This document shows positions 43,585-54,389 of a stretch of 64,000 bases of DNA, piece by piece. The stretch is taken from contig NC_092365.1 of assembly GCF_030848805.1 (NCBI RefSeq), forward strand, positions 10,044,001-10,108,000, written 5' to 3'. The notes under the pieces were generated by a model, which worked only from the letters and a program-made list of their open reading frames with translations, had not been told where the DNA came from and ran no database searches. Every line of letters starts with the position of its first letter. The stretch's first letter is position 1. The position numbers were made by a program, and so were the translations under genes. This DNA comes from Temnothorax longispinosus. Taxonomy: Eukaryota > Arthropoda > Insecta > Hymenoptera > Formicidae.

Positions 43585-45290
43585 ATGTATCCAAAAGGCT
43601 CAAGAGGTACTTTGCATCGCGTTTCGAAACCGCGGAAAAGAAAATTTCATGGCAACCAGCATGCCAAGAATAAAAGTGATAATTTGGACACGAGCACCAG
43701 TGCGAAAAAATTAAAGACAGCGAGTACTGATAATATTATTGTAAATCCATTACATTGTTATAGAATCATAGAATTTCTTACGGTTTTTGATGCGCTCGCG
43801 GAAATTGTCATTTGTAAAATGTGTAAACAAAACGTGAAATTTGAAGAGCGCGGACATAGAGGCTTAGGTTTTAAAATTGTAGTTTCGTGTAACTGCGGGC
43901 ACAGAGAAATTGCTTCAGGACCACTGATTAATACTGGATACGAGATAAATCGACGGATTGTATTTACTATGAGATTACTTGGTATTGGACGAGAAGGCAT
44001 AAACATTTTTTGCGGTTTGATGGATATCTGCCAAGGGATATCAATCTCTACATACCATTCGATTACCGAACATATACACACAGCGGCGTCTTTAATGTTT
44101 AAATTTACGACAAAAAAAGCTGTTGATAAAGAAAAAGAATTAAATGTACAACAGGGAAGACCTTTAACGGATTTAAAAGTATCTGGAGATGGTTCATGGA
44201 AAAAGCGAGGCTTTAATTCTTTATACGGCGTTGCAACGCTCATCGGCTATTACAGTGGAAAAGTTGTTGATCTCGCCGTAAAAAGCTCCTACTGTCAAGC
44301 TTGTGTATTGTGGAATAAGAAAAAGAATACTGATGCGTATGTCGAATGGTACGAACAGCATGAAGAGACGTGCTCTGCAAATCATGAAGGTTCCGCGGGC
44401 AAAATGGAGGCAGACGCAATCAACGAAATGTTTTCATCGTCTGAGGAGAAATTTGGAGTGAGATATGTAAATTTCATTGGAGATGGCGATTCTAAAACTT
44501 ATAAGTCCATTTTGACTTTGAATCCGTATGGCGAAGATTGTCCCGTAAAAAAAAGTGAGTGCGTCGGACACGTTCAGAAGCGGATGGGGACACGGCTGCG
44601 AAATATAAAAAAAAGGAGAAGCTTGGCGGCAAGGGGAGATTGAACGATCTCGTCATAAAGAAATTAACCACTTACTATGGTTTAGCCATAAGACGAAATG
44701 TACATTCTGTTGGTGATATGAAAAAAAGCATAATGGCAACACTCTACCATTATTGCTCGACCGATGAAAATCCAAAACATGAAAATTGCCCCGCAGGCGC
44801 CGACAGTTGGTGCGAGTGGCGCAAAGCTGAAGCCGCCGGTCAACTCGTAAATTATAAACATCCTGCTCCAGTTATAAAGCCTGATATTGAGAAACACCTT
44901 ACTTCGATCTATGAAGATCTTTCCAATGAAGATCTTTTGACTAGGTGTTTAGGCGGGCACACACAAAACTCCAATGAATCTTTCAATTCGACTGTGTGGC
45001 GTATCGCTCCTAAACACCTCAATTCGGGCTTTGAAATTATTCAAATCGCTGCATATTTGGCTACTGGCATCTTTAATGAAGGCTACACTGCCATTTTATT
45101 AATGATGCAGTTATTAGAAATCAATATCGGCCAGCAGTGCAAAATGTTTGCTGATAATTACGATGCGCAGAGAATTGCGAGAGGGGAGCGGCGGCGAAGC
45201 AGCACGACCAAGGAGGCTCGCACAACTCGTAGACTGGAGCAAATGCATTTTTTGAAGAAGCTGAAGGCTTGCAGTATGGCCCTGGTATAG
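43585..45290 (+). pseudogene. Mutator-like/Kolobok transposase, one frameshift
   Basis: ATG at 43585 (MYPKGSRGTLHRVSK). A basic N-terminus is followed by a zinc-like CKMCKQN...CNCGH segment, then SGDGSWKKRG and FIGDGDSKTY, whose aspartates are likely catalytic, and CVGHVQKRMGTRLR. At the A8 run 44607-44614 the frame changes; the C-terminal part (LNDLVIKKLTTYYGLAIRRN, then HCPAG-like C/H residues, GGHTQNSNESFN) continues in another frame to 45290. The two frames together code about 570 residues. I assign it to the Mutator-like transposase domain family by memory of its motifs. The single homopolymer break suggests recent loss. Confidence 0.78.
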
Positions 45291-45915
45291 CTGATTAGCA
45301 TAAGATTGCGGTAAGTCACCAATAAATGATATTTTTTTGTACCGCAAACTTTAAACGCGTTTTTCTCGAAATGTCATTTTTGTACTTTCTTAAAATCTGC
45401 GGGAAAGATAGAGAAAAAACTAATTGATCAATCGACTTGATTCAAAGTGCGTCAGCTAAAGAATGAACAACCATTCTATGTGAACCACCATTATTGGTAA
45501 AAATATTAATTTAAATAATTGTTATTGCATAAAAACGGAGGATATTTTTTCTCAAAAATGTCATGTTTTTGTTCAAATGCTAAAAAATTTTGTATTTTAC
45601 AGTTTTTTAACCATATTGTTGGTTCACATAGAATAAAAATATATAAGAATTAATAATCTTTTTCGTTTTTTTGTCTCAGATCAAATTGTGGGCTACATTT
45701 TTCCCGCAGATTGGCAACTCGGTTGGCGAGGCGCTCCGATTAGAGATATACTACGGCGCCATTTTGCAATTATTTTATAATATAAAATTTTTTTTTACCT
45801 CTTCAAATAAGCAGTAAAACACTGTAAAAATTTTAGAAACCTCAACTGCATTATTGTCAATAAAAAAATTCATAAAAATCTCCTTTTTTCTAGCCTCCTA
45901 AACCAGAATCCCCCC
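45291..45915. other. 3' non-coding part of the Kolobok-like element
   Basis: No gene. AT-rich with several T runs, ending at the inverted terminus. Confidence 0.6.
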
Positions 45916-46077
45916 TTAACGCGGGTAGCCCTTCCTCGACCCGAGTCGAGGCGCCATCCCTGACCCTCCCCTCGGCCGAGCTATCGTCTGGGCGGCGGAC
46001 GTGACAAATGTCACGTCACAACTAGTATAAACTAATATGAACTAATATGAACAAACAAGAGGTTTTTTCCCCGGGAT

Positions 46078-46360
46078 GGATATGTGGATAACGCGTGGAT
46101 ATCTAATGGATATCTTTGACAGATGTTTTGTGGATATGGATATGTGGATAATATGTGGATATCTAATGGATATTTTTGATATATATTTTATGGACATGGA
46201 TATGTGGATAATGTGTGGATATCTAATGAATATCCCTGCTGGTTTTTTGAGAGATATGGATTATTTTTACATTTATGTTAGATATTTATTAAATATCCAC
46301 AATAGATATGGACATTATATGTAGATATCCATTGGATATCTATTAAATATTTTGTTCTGT
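46078..46360. repeat. GATATCC-array element, right part
   Basis: About three units of 61 bases (GGATATGTGGATAA...GTGGATATCTAATGGATATC) continue from 9020-9086, then looser words to GATATCCATTGGATATC near 46330. Right border unclear, perhaps near CTGTATGGG at 46353-46361. Confidence 0.75.
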
Positions 46361-46979
46361 ATGGGTACAATCGTAGACAAAAGTGATCGAAATTCAAAAC
46401 TCCGGAATATCTTCGTTCAAAATTCATCGTAAGGCTTGAAAATGTATCAGATGGTAGCCAGAGCCAAAAAATGATCATCTGGAAAAGTATTTTTGATTGC
46501 TAAGCCATTTTTTGGGCTGAATTTGCAAATATTCTATTTTTCTTTGACCAACTTTTGGAAGTAAAAATGCCCTGCATGTAACTCAAAAAAATAAGAATAC
46601 GTTCGCAAGCCTCGCGTAAACCAACCTAACCATTTACTGATTATTTATCAAAGCAGAGTCTGATTTGACAGTTCAGGTTATGTAGTTGTTGGTTGTGTTA
46701 TTTATTTATCACGTTTTACGATGCCGTTCAATCAAAATGTGTATCTCTAATAATGTTTTTAAAAAACCTTGGAAGTTACTTGAAACTGACAGAATGCGAA
46801 TGAATGAGAGAAAATATGAGCGAGAGACTGAGATAGAGAAATCAGCTGTTTGCGACGTTGCCGCTCTTACGACCTCTATCAAGTTAGCCCCCCCACTATT
46901 GCAAAAAAATCCGCACCACTATTAAAAAATTTAGTGCTATTTATGTGCTAATTTGTTGCTCTAGTCCGGATTTTGTTCC
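46361..46979. other. No gene recognised
   Basis: AT-rich sequence before the second copia element. No LTR could be matched to any later sequence. Confidence 0.4.
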
Positions 46980-47560
46980 ATGGACGTTCAGATCAACTCT
47001 ATAGCCTTTTCTATAGCCTATATATCTAGCAGTTTCGAGAACTTTAGATGTACGATAGAATCTCGTGACGCGCTGCCAAACGTTGAGCAATTAAAAATAA
47101 AAATCGTAGAGGAATACGAAGCGCGAAATCAAGTCACCGTCAACGCATCAGGCGCGATGCTCGCTCACGGCAGACGCAACCCGAATTTGAAATCCAGCAA
47201 GAATAACGCATCGACGTCACATAATGATAAGAACGCGAAAGCACCCCTTCGTCTTAAATACAAATGCTCCTTTTGTAAGATATTACCGGCCACAAATACG
47301 CTGACTGCCGTAAAAGGAAGACGCAAGAAGCCGAAAAAACAAACAATACGGAGGTGGAAAATTTCTTCGCGGAAGTCGCTCAGTATTCGTCACCCGAGCC
47401 CACTAGGGGCACAAACGCAAGTCAGTGGTGTTTCGACAGCGGGTGCACGTCTCATCTATACAAGGACGCTCGAATGCTGACAAACTTGATATTCACACAA
47501 AGCGACATCAGGTTAGCCAACAATGCAACAAGCGCGGTAGATGCGCGGTAGATGAACGAA
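46980..47560 (+). pseudogene. Copia-2 gag end and protease
   Basis: Gag residues (SFENFRCTIESRDALP, LKIKIVEEYEARN) lead to a zinc knuckle broken by a frameshift at about 47280 (CSFC in one frame, GHKYADC in the next). Then comes WCFDSGCTSHLYKD, the protease DSG motif, to about 47545. It would process the polyprotein in an intact element. Confidence 0.82.
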
Positions 47561-48561
47561 ATACGCTACATGTTCCAGATCTGAAAACAAACTTATTATC
47601 TGTGGCCAAGATTGTGGACAAAGGCTATCAAGTCGTATTCGGCTCAAACCAAGCATCCATAAAGGACATCAAAGGAAATATTAAGCTCACCGTTGAACGT
47701 CAAGGTGACTTGTATATTCTGAAAGGATCCGGTGAACAAGTTAATACAGTCTCGCAGAAGAAATACTCTAATACCGAAATCTGGCATCAACGCCTCGGCC
47801 ATCTCAACTTAAGAGACTTACTACCAAGGTCGAAAACTCAAGCGGCATCCGAATTCAAGCTGAGAGGATAACTCCAAAGTTTCGAATTCCGAAATATGCA
47901 TTACACAGAAATTAACAAGCTTTCCATTCTCATCTCGAGCTAACAGATCACAGCACCGCCTCGACATCATTTATTCAAATCTCTGCGGACCAATGCGAGT
48001 AAGTTCAACGGGAGGCGCGCGCTACTTAATTCATAACGCTAATCGACGATCATACAAGATGGTGTCAAGTCTACTTTCTGAAGAGCAAGGATGAAGCAAC
48101 GAGCAAATTCATCGAGTTCAAGAACTTCGTCGAAAATCAGACAGGTCTCAAGGTGAAAACTTTTCATTCGGACAACGGAAAGGAGTTTTGCAACTCCGTC
48201 ATGGATCGTATATTGAAAGATTCCGGAATTCAACGACGCCTAACCATTCCGCATACTCCCGAGCAGAACGGGGTCGCCGAGCGGAAGAACAGAACGCTGA
48301 TTGAAACCATTCTTTGCCTGTTGGCACAATCCGGACTCCCGACGCAATTTTGAGCAGAAGCTATTACTGCAAATTACATACGGAATCGCTGCATCACTAA
48401 GAGTTTGGATGGATGTACTTCTTACGAACTATGGAAAGGCGAGAAGCCCGACATAAGTCATCTTCGATTGTTTGGATGTAAGGTACACGTTCTCAATAAG
48501 AATCCGAATAAGGGAAAATTCGAGCCCAGAACCGTCATTTTCGTCGGTTACGCAGACACTT
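47545..48561 (+). pseudogene. Copia-2 integrase
   Basis: It opens with the pre-integrase part (TLHVPDLKTNLLSVAKI, WHQRLGHLN). More than one frameshift lies between 47870 and 48060. The core follows: SDNGKEF at about 48168, TPEQNGVAERKNRTL near 48255, a TGA at 48352-48354, then YELWKGEKPDISHLRLFG. The frame is cut at 48561 by the next insertion and resumes at 49668 with KGYRIW. Confidence 0.85.
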
Positions 48562-49667
48562 CCCTTATGAAAAAAACTATTGAGATCCAATAGTAACTGT
48601 TCAGGAAAACTATTAACAAATTTCCAGTAGTTTTTTGGCTGACTACTGAGAAACTATTTGGGATTAAGTATTTTCCAATAGTAACTATTCACGAAAACTA
48701 TTGACGAATAGTTTCTTATGGAAAAATACTATTGAGATTCAATAGTAACTATAGACAGCCACTAAATAAAAAAGTAAAATTTTTATTTATTACCTTTTTT
48801 ATTGTTCTTAAGAAGTGAATGCCAATACTTTTTCTATTACTGAAAATCTTAGAATCACAATACAATTTAAATTATACCTGAAAAATTTGTTTATACTTTA
48901 GTGCGGCGCCCCTGGTGGGATTTGAACCTGAGACCCCTGGCTTATGAGTCGCTCATCTTACGTACTGCAGCACTGCTACGATTGATAAATATATTTTTTT
49001 TGTCTATATATGTTATGACCAATCACATATGAATTATTAGCTAGCAACTATATACTCAGTGACAAGTTAGAAAACTTAATTTAATCAATAATGCTTAGGT
49101 CTTGGATCAGATCGACTAGGTTAATTTCTACTCGGGTATTCGCAAAACTATTGACTGCAGTTACTATTCAGATGTGAATAGTTATTATTGAACAATTGGG
49201 CTTGAAGTATAGCCCCAATAATAACTATTTACCAGACTGTCGACGAACGGTTGCCATTGAGTTCAGAATTATTCAGCAATTATACATTTTTACAACAATG
49301 TTTTTTCCAAATAAATAATTGTGAATAGGTACCATTTATAAGTAGTAACCCCATCAGTAGTCAGAGTTTATGAAACTATTGGGCCAATAGTATATTATTT
49401 GTCAATAGTAACGCCACCAGTAGTCACATTTTATGAAACTATTGGATCAATAGTATATTATTTGTCAGTAGTAAGTCCATCAATAGTTACAGTTTATGAA
49501 ACTATTGGATCAGTAGTACTATTCGTCATATAGCAACGCCACTAAAAGTGTACTCTTCGTCAGTAGTAAACTGTTAAAAGTTACTATTAACGTACTATTC
49601 AAATCTAATAGTTACTATTGAAGGTCCAGTAGTTACTATTGGCTCTCAATAATTTTTTTCATAAGGG
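48562..49667. mobile_element. ACTATTG-array element with tRNA-like core
   Basis: Inverted ends CCCTTATGAAAAAAACTATT and its inverse (AATAATTTTTTTCATAAGGG), with 2-bp duplication TT (48560-48561, 49668-49669). Deleting it restores the copia frame (ADTS then KGYRIW). The body carries dozens of AATAGTAACTATTG-like palindromic words. A tRNA-like core lies at 48908-48977. No coding. Confidence 0.85.
48908..48977 (-). other. tRNA-like core with RNA polymerase III B box
   Basis: On the minus strand it reads A-box-like TAGCAGTGCTGCAGTACG, then GACTCATAAG (position of an anticodon loop) and a consensus B box GGTTCAAATCC (48918-48928). Stem pairing is poor, so it is not a working tRNA gene. It aligns at about 75% with the core at 54316-54389. 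Confidence 0.6.
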
Positions 49668-50040
49668 TTCCAAGGGTTACCGCATCTGGATCCCGAAGGA
49701 CCGAAAAGTCATTGTCGCAAGAGATGTAAATTCCTGGATGGATTCGACACAAATAACACTTACGAAGACTTCATAAGTAATGAAACGACAAATGGTCGGA
49801 CGAAGCTTCTCGATGACGATGATGACTCACTTCAAAACCTAGCGATAAAAATCGCAAACAATGACAAAATGATCCATCGTCGAGCATCCGAAGATCCAGC
49901 AGATACTGACATCACGACTGAAGATGAGGATGAGGAAAATGATCCACCACCACCTGCAAATGAAGATGGCCACGCCAACGAAGATCAACCGCTTGTACGA
50001 GGTCCTGGACGTCCACGGAAGATTCGTACCGTTAAACCTA
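49668..50040 (+). pseudogene. Copia-2 integrase C-terminal linker
   Basis: GYRIWIPKDRKVIVARDV then an acidic, proline-rich linker (DEDEENDPPPP) and a GRPRKIRTVKP segment. This is the usual low-complexity bridge between integrase and RT. It ends at the next insertion. Confidence 0.75.
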
Positions 50041-50984
50041 CCCAGCAAACGCAAAAAAATTAAAAAATATTAAAATTTTTTAATACCTTTGAATCTCTTT
50101 TTTGGCGGAATTAGATGAAATTCGAAATGAGATGGTCCAATCCTATAGAATCCAAAAAAGAAATTTTCAATTTTATCCAATTCTATGGAATCCGTAAAGG
50201 TTATGGATTGCATGGCATTAGATGGTTTAGGAAACGTCTCGCGCCTCCGTTGGGCGACCAAGCGCCGTTGTTCGTCGGTGAGCTTTTGTGTATGCCTAAG
50301 GGCATTACACGCACTACTTTCGACGGGCAATTAGCCCGAAAATGAGATTTGTAAGATCTGTCAGACCCCGTAGGGGGTCCCTTTACATAGCGGTCGAGAT
50401 AAAACTTTGAACTCGAGAAGATGCCCCGGCGATGCGACGCCTAGCGGCGTCGACGCGAACTGCCGATAATGCAGATACCGCGCGGGCGTGTACTATTGGT
50501 GGCGCGTACCGCCACAGAGTTCAACACGGACACTTTTCAATCCCTATCCTGGCATTCAATGGTATTCATTTTATTGTCAGAATAGACGGAATTCAATGGA
50601 ATTCAATACGGATTAATTCTCAGTTTGGCATTCAATGGTATTCATTTCGTTAACGGAATCAATGGTATTCAATGGAATTCATCACGAAACTTTCCAATCC
50701 CTAACCTGGCATTCAGTGGTATTCATTTCGTTAACGGAATCAATGGTATTCAATGAAATTCATCACGAAACTTTCCAATCCCTAACCAGGCATTCAGTGG
50801 TATAATATTTTTGTGTCGGAATTGGATGGGATTCAAAAAAGACAAATTTTTTCCAAAATAAGGAATTCCATGATATTGAAACTATTTCAATCCCTTTTTT
50901 GGACAGAATGGAATTCGGAAAGTCCTTAATTGAATTCCTGGCAATCCCGTTTTAATTCTTTTTAATCTTTTTTCGTTTGCTGGG
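50041..50984. mobile_element. GGAATTC-array element
   Basis: Inverted ends CCCAGCAAACGCAAAAAAAT and the inverse of CCCAGCAAACGAAAAAAGAT. The body repeats palindromic words such as ATGGAATTCATT and GGTATTCAATGG. The middle is GC-richer and not recognised. Flanking dinucleotides are TA and TG, so the duplication is uncertain. It lies between integrase and RT of Copia-2. Confidence 0.78.
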
Positions 50985-51811
50985 TGGTCAGCCAAGCAGT
51001 ACCACATGAAAGGACCGGTTTTACAATAAAGTCGGCCTGCGACCGTTGAGGAAAATCCCGGAGAAGAGAATATGGCCGAAGATCTGGAGTGACGCGTAGT
51101 TTACCATCACGGAGAAAATTTTATAGTAAATATTACTATGGTGTCGCACTAGCTGCGGACCATCGAGAAATTTCAAGTTAAAATACTATAATTATTGTTT
51201 TAAAAACGATTAAATAACGTAATTTTTACCATAAACATAGTAATTTAACTTAAAATTCCTCGATGGTCCGCAGCTAGTGCGACACCATAGTAATATTTAC
51301 TATAAAATTTTCTCCGTGATGGCCGCTTCTGAAATATCTCTTTCTCAGGCTGTTTTAGGTCCAGACGGTGATGAATGGCGAGACGCTGTGTATGCCGAGA
51401 TTGAGTCTCTTAATTGTAAGCAACGACACCTGGACACTCGTTGACAGACCCAATGACGAAAAGGTGATCGGCTGCCGAACCGTACTAAGGAACAAATACA
51501 AGGCCAACGGAGAGCTGGAAGAAAAGCCCGCGTAGTTGCAAGGGGATTCTCACAACGTCCTGGCGTCGATTTCCACGACACATTCGCCCCGGTTGCAAGA
51601 CTCAGTTCGTTGAGAGCGCTTATGGCTGCGTCCGTAGAGCAAGGCATGCAGATCTCACAAATTGACATCGCTACTGCCTATATAAATGGCATAATGGACA
51701 CGTTAGTATACATGGAAACGCCGGAGATGCTACAAGAGATGCTCGAGAGGATTGTCGCGACCGAATCCGACGCTGTTTTGATTGAAAAGGTTAAAAAGAT
51801 GTTGTATGCGC
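50985..51811 (+). pseudogene. Copia-2 reverse transcriptase, first half
   Basis: After the MITE at 51104-51322 the frame shows AEISLSQAVLGPDGDEWRDA and AEIESL, then with frameshifts DTWTLVDRPNDEKVIG and RGFSQRPGVDF, and finally APVARLSSLRALMAASVEQG and QIDIATAYINGIM. It stops at 51811 where a large insert begins. Confidence 0.82.
51104..51322. mobile_element. Near-perfect palindromic MITE, 219 bp
   Basis: Arms CCATCACGGAGAAAATTTTA... of about 80 bases are almost perfect inverses around an AT-rich centre (51190-51240). Its ends (CC...GGAGAAAATTTT) recall the termini of the larger array elements. Duplication not clear. Confidence 0.88.
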
Positions 51812-53133
51812 TGTCACGTCTTTTTACACTCCCGGACCGCTCCGAGACGTGCGACGGATCAAAAGGAGGGGGGAGGGAAGGATGGTCCCTTCGACTGTCC
51901 TCTCGTACCGCTCGACAATTATACGCGACAATATTGTGTTGGGCGCCAGACGCGGAATTCGCGTCCACTAAAGTACGTTAGAATTACCGAAAATTTCCAA
52001 CCGCGACACAAGACGGAATCAATGCGACGTACGAGAGGTCGGCCAGCTTGACCTAATAGCTATGGGCGGGGTTGATGAAGGGCAGCGCAATATTCGGCGG
52101 GGTGACGCCTAAATCAAATACTCAGCGGATTGATAATGATAAGGAATAACAACGTTTATTCTGAGGTAACTCTCAGGTGAACAGTCAGTGCCAGTTTGGC
52201 TTTCATTAATAAATCATCGAAATCAAGAAATCAAATGATAATGGCTGACGTCAGGAAATAAACCGACAATAATGGTAACGCGAACGTCAGAAATGAATGA
52301 AACAAATTAGACATTGAGCTATTTACAGCGAACGCGCGGAAGGCGCCGGTACTGAATAAAAGAGTTATAGCAGAAAACTAAACTTGCGAATAACATAGAA
52401 CGTCGGCCAAGATACGACCGAATGCAAAATAATCTGATTAAACGTGAATAACAGAATAACTAGGAAGTAGAATCAAACATGAAGTATTGCGAAATGATGG
52501 GGCGGCACGCTCGGAGCGCGTGAACGCTACTTCTAAAGCCGCGCAGAAATTCTGTCGCCAATTATCTTAATCTAACGCAAGTAATAATCGCAAGTAATAA
52601 GCGCCGCGCAGGCAACGTTCAAACGCAATTATGCGAATGCTATGTGCTTTATCGCCAGATTTTTAACGCGAAAGGTGATGCGCCGAGGCACTCGGCATCA
52701 CACGAGATACTATAACTGATGCGAAAATACGGAGTTACCGTAAATAATAATGGAACGTAAGCACCTTTAGAGCACAAATAACAAGTCACGCAAACGAAAT
52801 TCGAACGCCATTAGGCATTCCACGCGAGTAATGTCCTAACGCAATCAGTCTCGGCGGCCCGCGAGCTTTGCTTTGATTCGCTTCTGCGATTCCTCCCTCG
52901 ACTCCATCTTCTCCGGCGATTCCATCCTTCACATTCCCCCGCAGGAAATCCGCATCTCGTTTCGGTGAGGCGCCGCGCAGCATACAAAATAATAAAATAA
53001 AAGGGATCAGAATACGTAACGCGATTATAATATGCCCCTGGAGATCTCGTAATGACTTATTGAACCGTCCTCAGGCGTGAAAAGGTCGCGAAACTCGCGC
53101 CTTGTGACGGCGGCGGGGCGCTGCAACGTCACA
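51812..53133 (-). mobile_element. Solo LTR-like insert in Copia-2 RT
   Basis: TGTCACGTC...CAACGTCACA with 4-bp duplication GCGC (51808-51811, 53134-53137). Removing it joins the RT frame (KMLYAL to KKGNKVCNLKKAIYG). TTGGGCGCCAG occurs at 51939-51949, as in the remnant at 16826-46020. On the minus strand both inserts begin TGTGACGT. Probably one Ty3-type family. No coding is supported. Confidence 0.75.
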
Positions 53134-54058
53134 GCGCTCAAGAAGGGTAACAAGGTATGCAACCTCAAGAAGGCAATATACGGCCTTCGTCAGACAGGCC
53201 GTCAATGGTACGAACAACTCGACAAAGTTTTCAGAAAACTTGGATTGACTCCAACCCATGCCGACCCGTGTGTGTACTACGACAAGGAGAAACAAACGTT
53301 AGTATTGGTCTACGTGGACGATATCCTCAAGGCTTCTCGTGATGAAATCCTCATCATCCACTTGAAAGAAGAACTAGCCAAGGTCTTCGTATCAAGGATC
53401 TCGGATACCCCAAATATTGTCTCGGGATTGAAATATCTCGGATTAAGAACGGGATACATCTATCTCAAGCTGGATACATCCGTGACGTTCTAGACAAATT
53501 TGGTATGACCGATTGTAAGCCAGTGAAGACACCTCTGGATGCTAGTGTCAAGCTGCATGATGCTGTCGAAGACACGGATGTAGACGAATCAAAACTACCC
53601 TATCGTGAACTTCTGGGTTCGCTGATGTACCTGGCGCAGGAAACTCGCTCTGATATTGCTCACGCAGTGAGCGCACTAAACCAATGGTGCACCTCTTTTA
53701 AACGAATCCACTGGACATCTGCCAAAAGGGTACTCAGGTACCTCAAGGGCACCATCAACCACGGATTATACTACACAAAACGCGGAAAGGCTCTTATCGG
53801 ATATACGGATGCTGATTGGGGGAACTGCGGCCTGGATCGCAGATCGTACACTGGATCTGTCTTCCTACTAGCCAACGCTGCTATATCGTAGGAGTCGCGA
53901 AAGCAAAGAACCGTGGCTCTCTTATCCACTGAAACGGAGTATACCGCCCTTAGCGATGCTGCAAGGGAAGCCATTTATTTATCTAAACTTTTTTCAGAGA
54001 TTGGCTTACCATCACTCGGGAAGGTGACCTTTCATAATGACAACCAAGGCGCTGCGAT
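53134..54058 (+). pseudogene. Copia-2 reverse transcriptase second half and RNase H
   Basis: NKVCNLKKAIYGLRQTGRQW is followed by an intact active-site phrase (VLVYVDDILKAS, near 53308-53340). A frameshift near 53395-53470 precedes YIRDVLDKFGMTDCKPVKTP. RNase H includes IGYTDADWG and a TAG at 53889-53891 in place of the usual tryptophan. It stops at DNQGAA at 54056 where the next element lies, and resumes at 55887 for a few codons (MLAVNP). Confidence 0.87.
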
Positions 54059-54315
54059 ACCCGAGAAAAAATAATTTTGACTAATTATATATGATCATAC
54101 ATTATTGTTTATATGATCAGATCCGAAAATTGGCCAGGTCTGACCATGCATGCTCATACAAAATCATATAGACGGTCATATCTATTCATATTTGAAATTA
54201 AAATTAAAATATAAAAATATAAAATTTATTTTTTTTGTTAAACATTATTTTATTGCCAAAAATCTTTATTATGTGCAAGCTTAATTAATTAAATTTATAT
54301 TGTACTTGGAAAATT

Positions 54316-54389
54316 TGCTGACCACCGCTGGGATTTGAACCTGGTACCCCTAGGATCTTGAGTCAGTCACCTTACGTACTGTGCTACAA
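54316..54389 (-). other. tRNA-like core with B box
   Basis: The minus strand has TAGCACAGTACGTAAGG (A-box-like), GACTCAAGATCC (a Leu-CAA-like anticodon position) and the B box GGTTCAAATCC (54331-54341). It shares GTACGTAAGRTGA..GACTCA and AGGGGT..CAGGTTCAAATC with 48908-48977. Confidence 0.6.

Larger units (their letters stand above)
43180..45915 (+). mobile_element. Kolobok-like TTAA-specific DNA transposon
   Basis: TTAA duplications at 43176-43179 and 45916-45919. Inverted ends are GGGAGGATTCTGGTTTA and TAAACCAGAATCCCCCC. 2736 bp with one transposase gene broken by a single frameshift. TTAA plus GG-starting termini fit the Kolobok superfamily rather than piggyBac (CCC ends). It lies in the LTR-like remnant. 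Confidence 0.85.
16826..46020 (-). mobile_element. LTR-like remnant hosting P and Kolobok insertions
   Basis: Ends TGCAACCC...GTGACAAATGTCACGTCACA with a 4-bp duplication ACTA on both sides (16822-16825, 46021-46024). Own sequence remains at 16826-17015, 35387-36384, 40180-40384, 42858-43175 and 45920-46020, about 1.8 kb, GC-rich and non-coding. TTGGGCGCCAG at 16974-16984 could be a tRNA-Lys-type primer site read on the minus strand. It resembles the insert at 51812-53133 in both ends and this motif. A Ty3/gypsy solo LTR or truncated element is the best guess. Confidence 0.6.
9089..46075. mobile_element. CATATATG-array non-autonomous element, split by a deep nest
   Basis: The left end is CCGAGGAAAAAAATCTCTT. 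The right end is the inverse of CCCGGGGAAAAAACCTCTT. The 2-bp duplication AT sits at 9087-9088 and 46076-46077. Joining the flanks gives GGACATGGATATGTGGATAA, which occurs uninterrupted in the neighbouring array at about 46190, so the insertion is proven by an internal empty site. Its own sequence survives as 9089-9357, 10886-11445, 16258-16825 and 46021-46075, about 1.4 kb, full of CATATATG/TATATGNTCATATA words. No transposase is coded. Confidence 0.8.

Noticed and set aside
48908..48977. Functional tRNA-Met gene
   Set aside because: A and B boxes are present but acceptor, anticodon and T stems do not pair properly.
54316..54389. Functional tRNA-Leu gene
   Set aside because: Same problem: good B box but poor stems, and it aligns to the other degenerate core.
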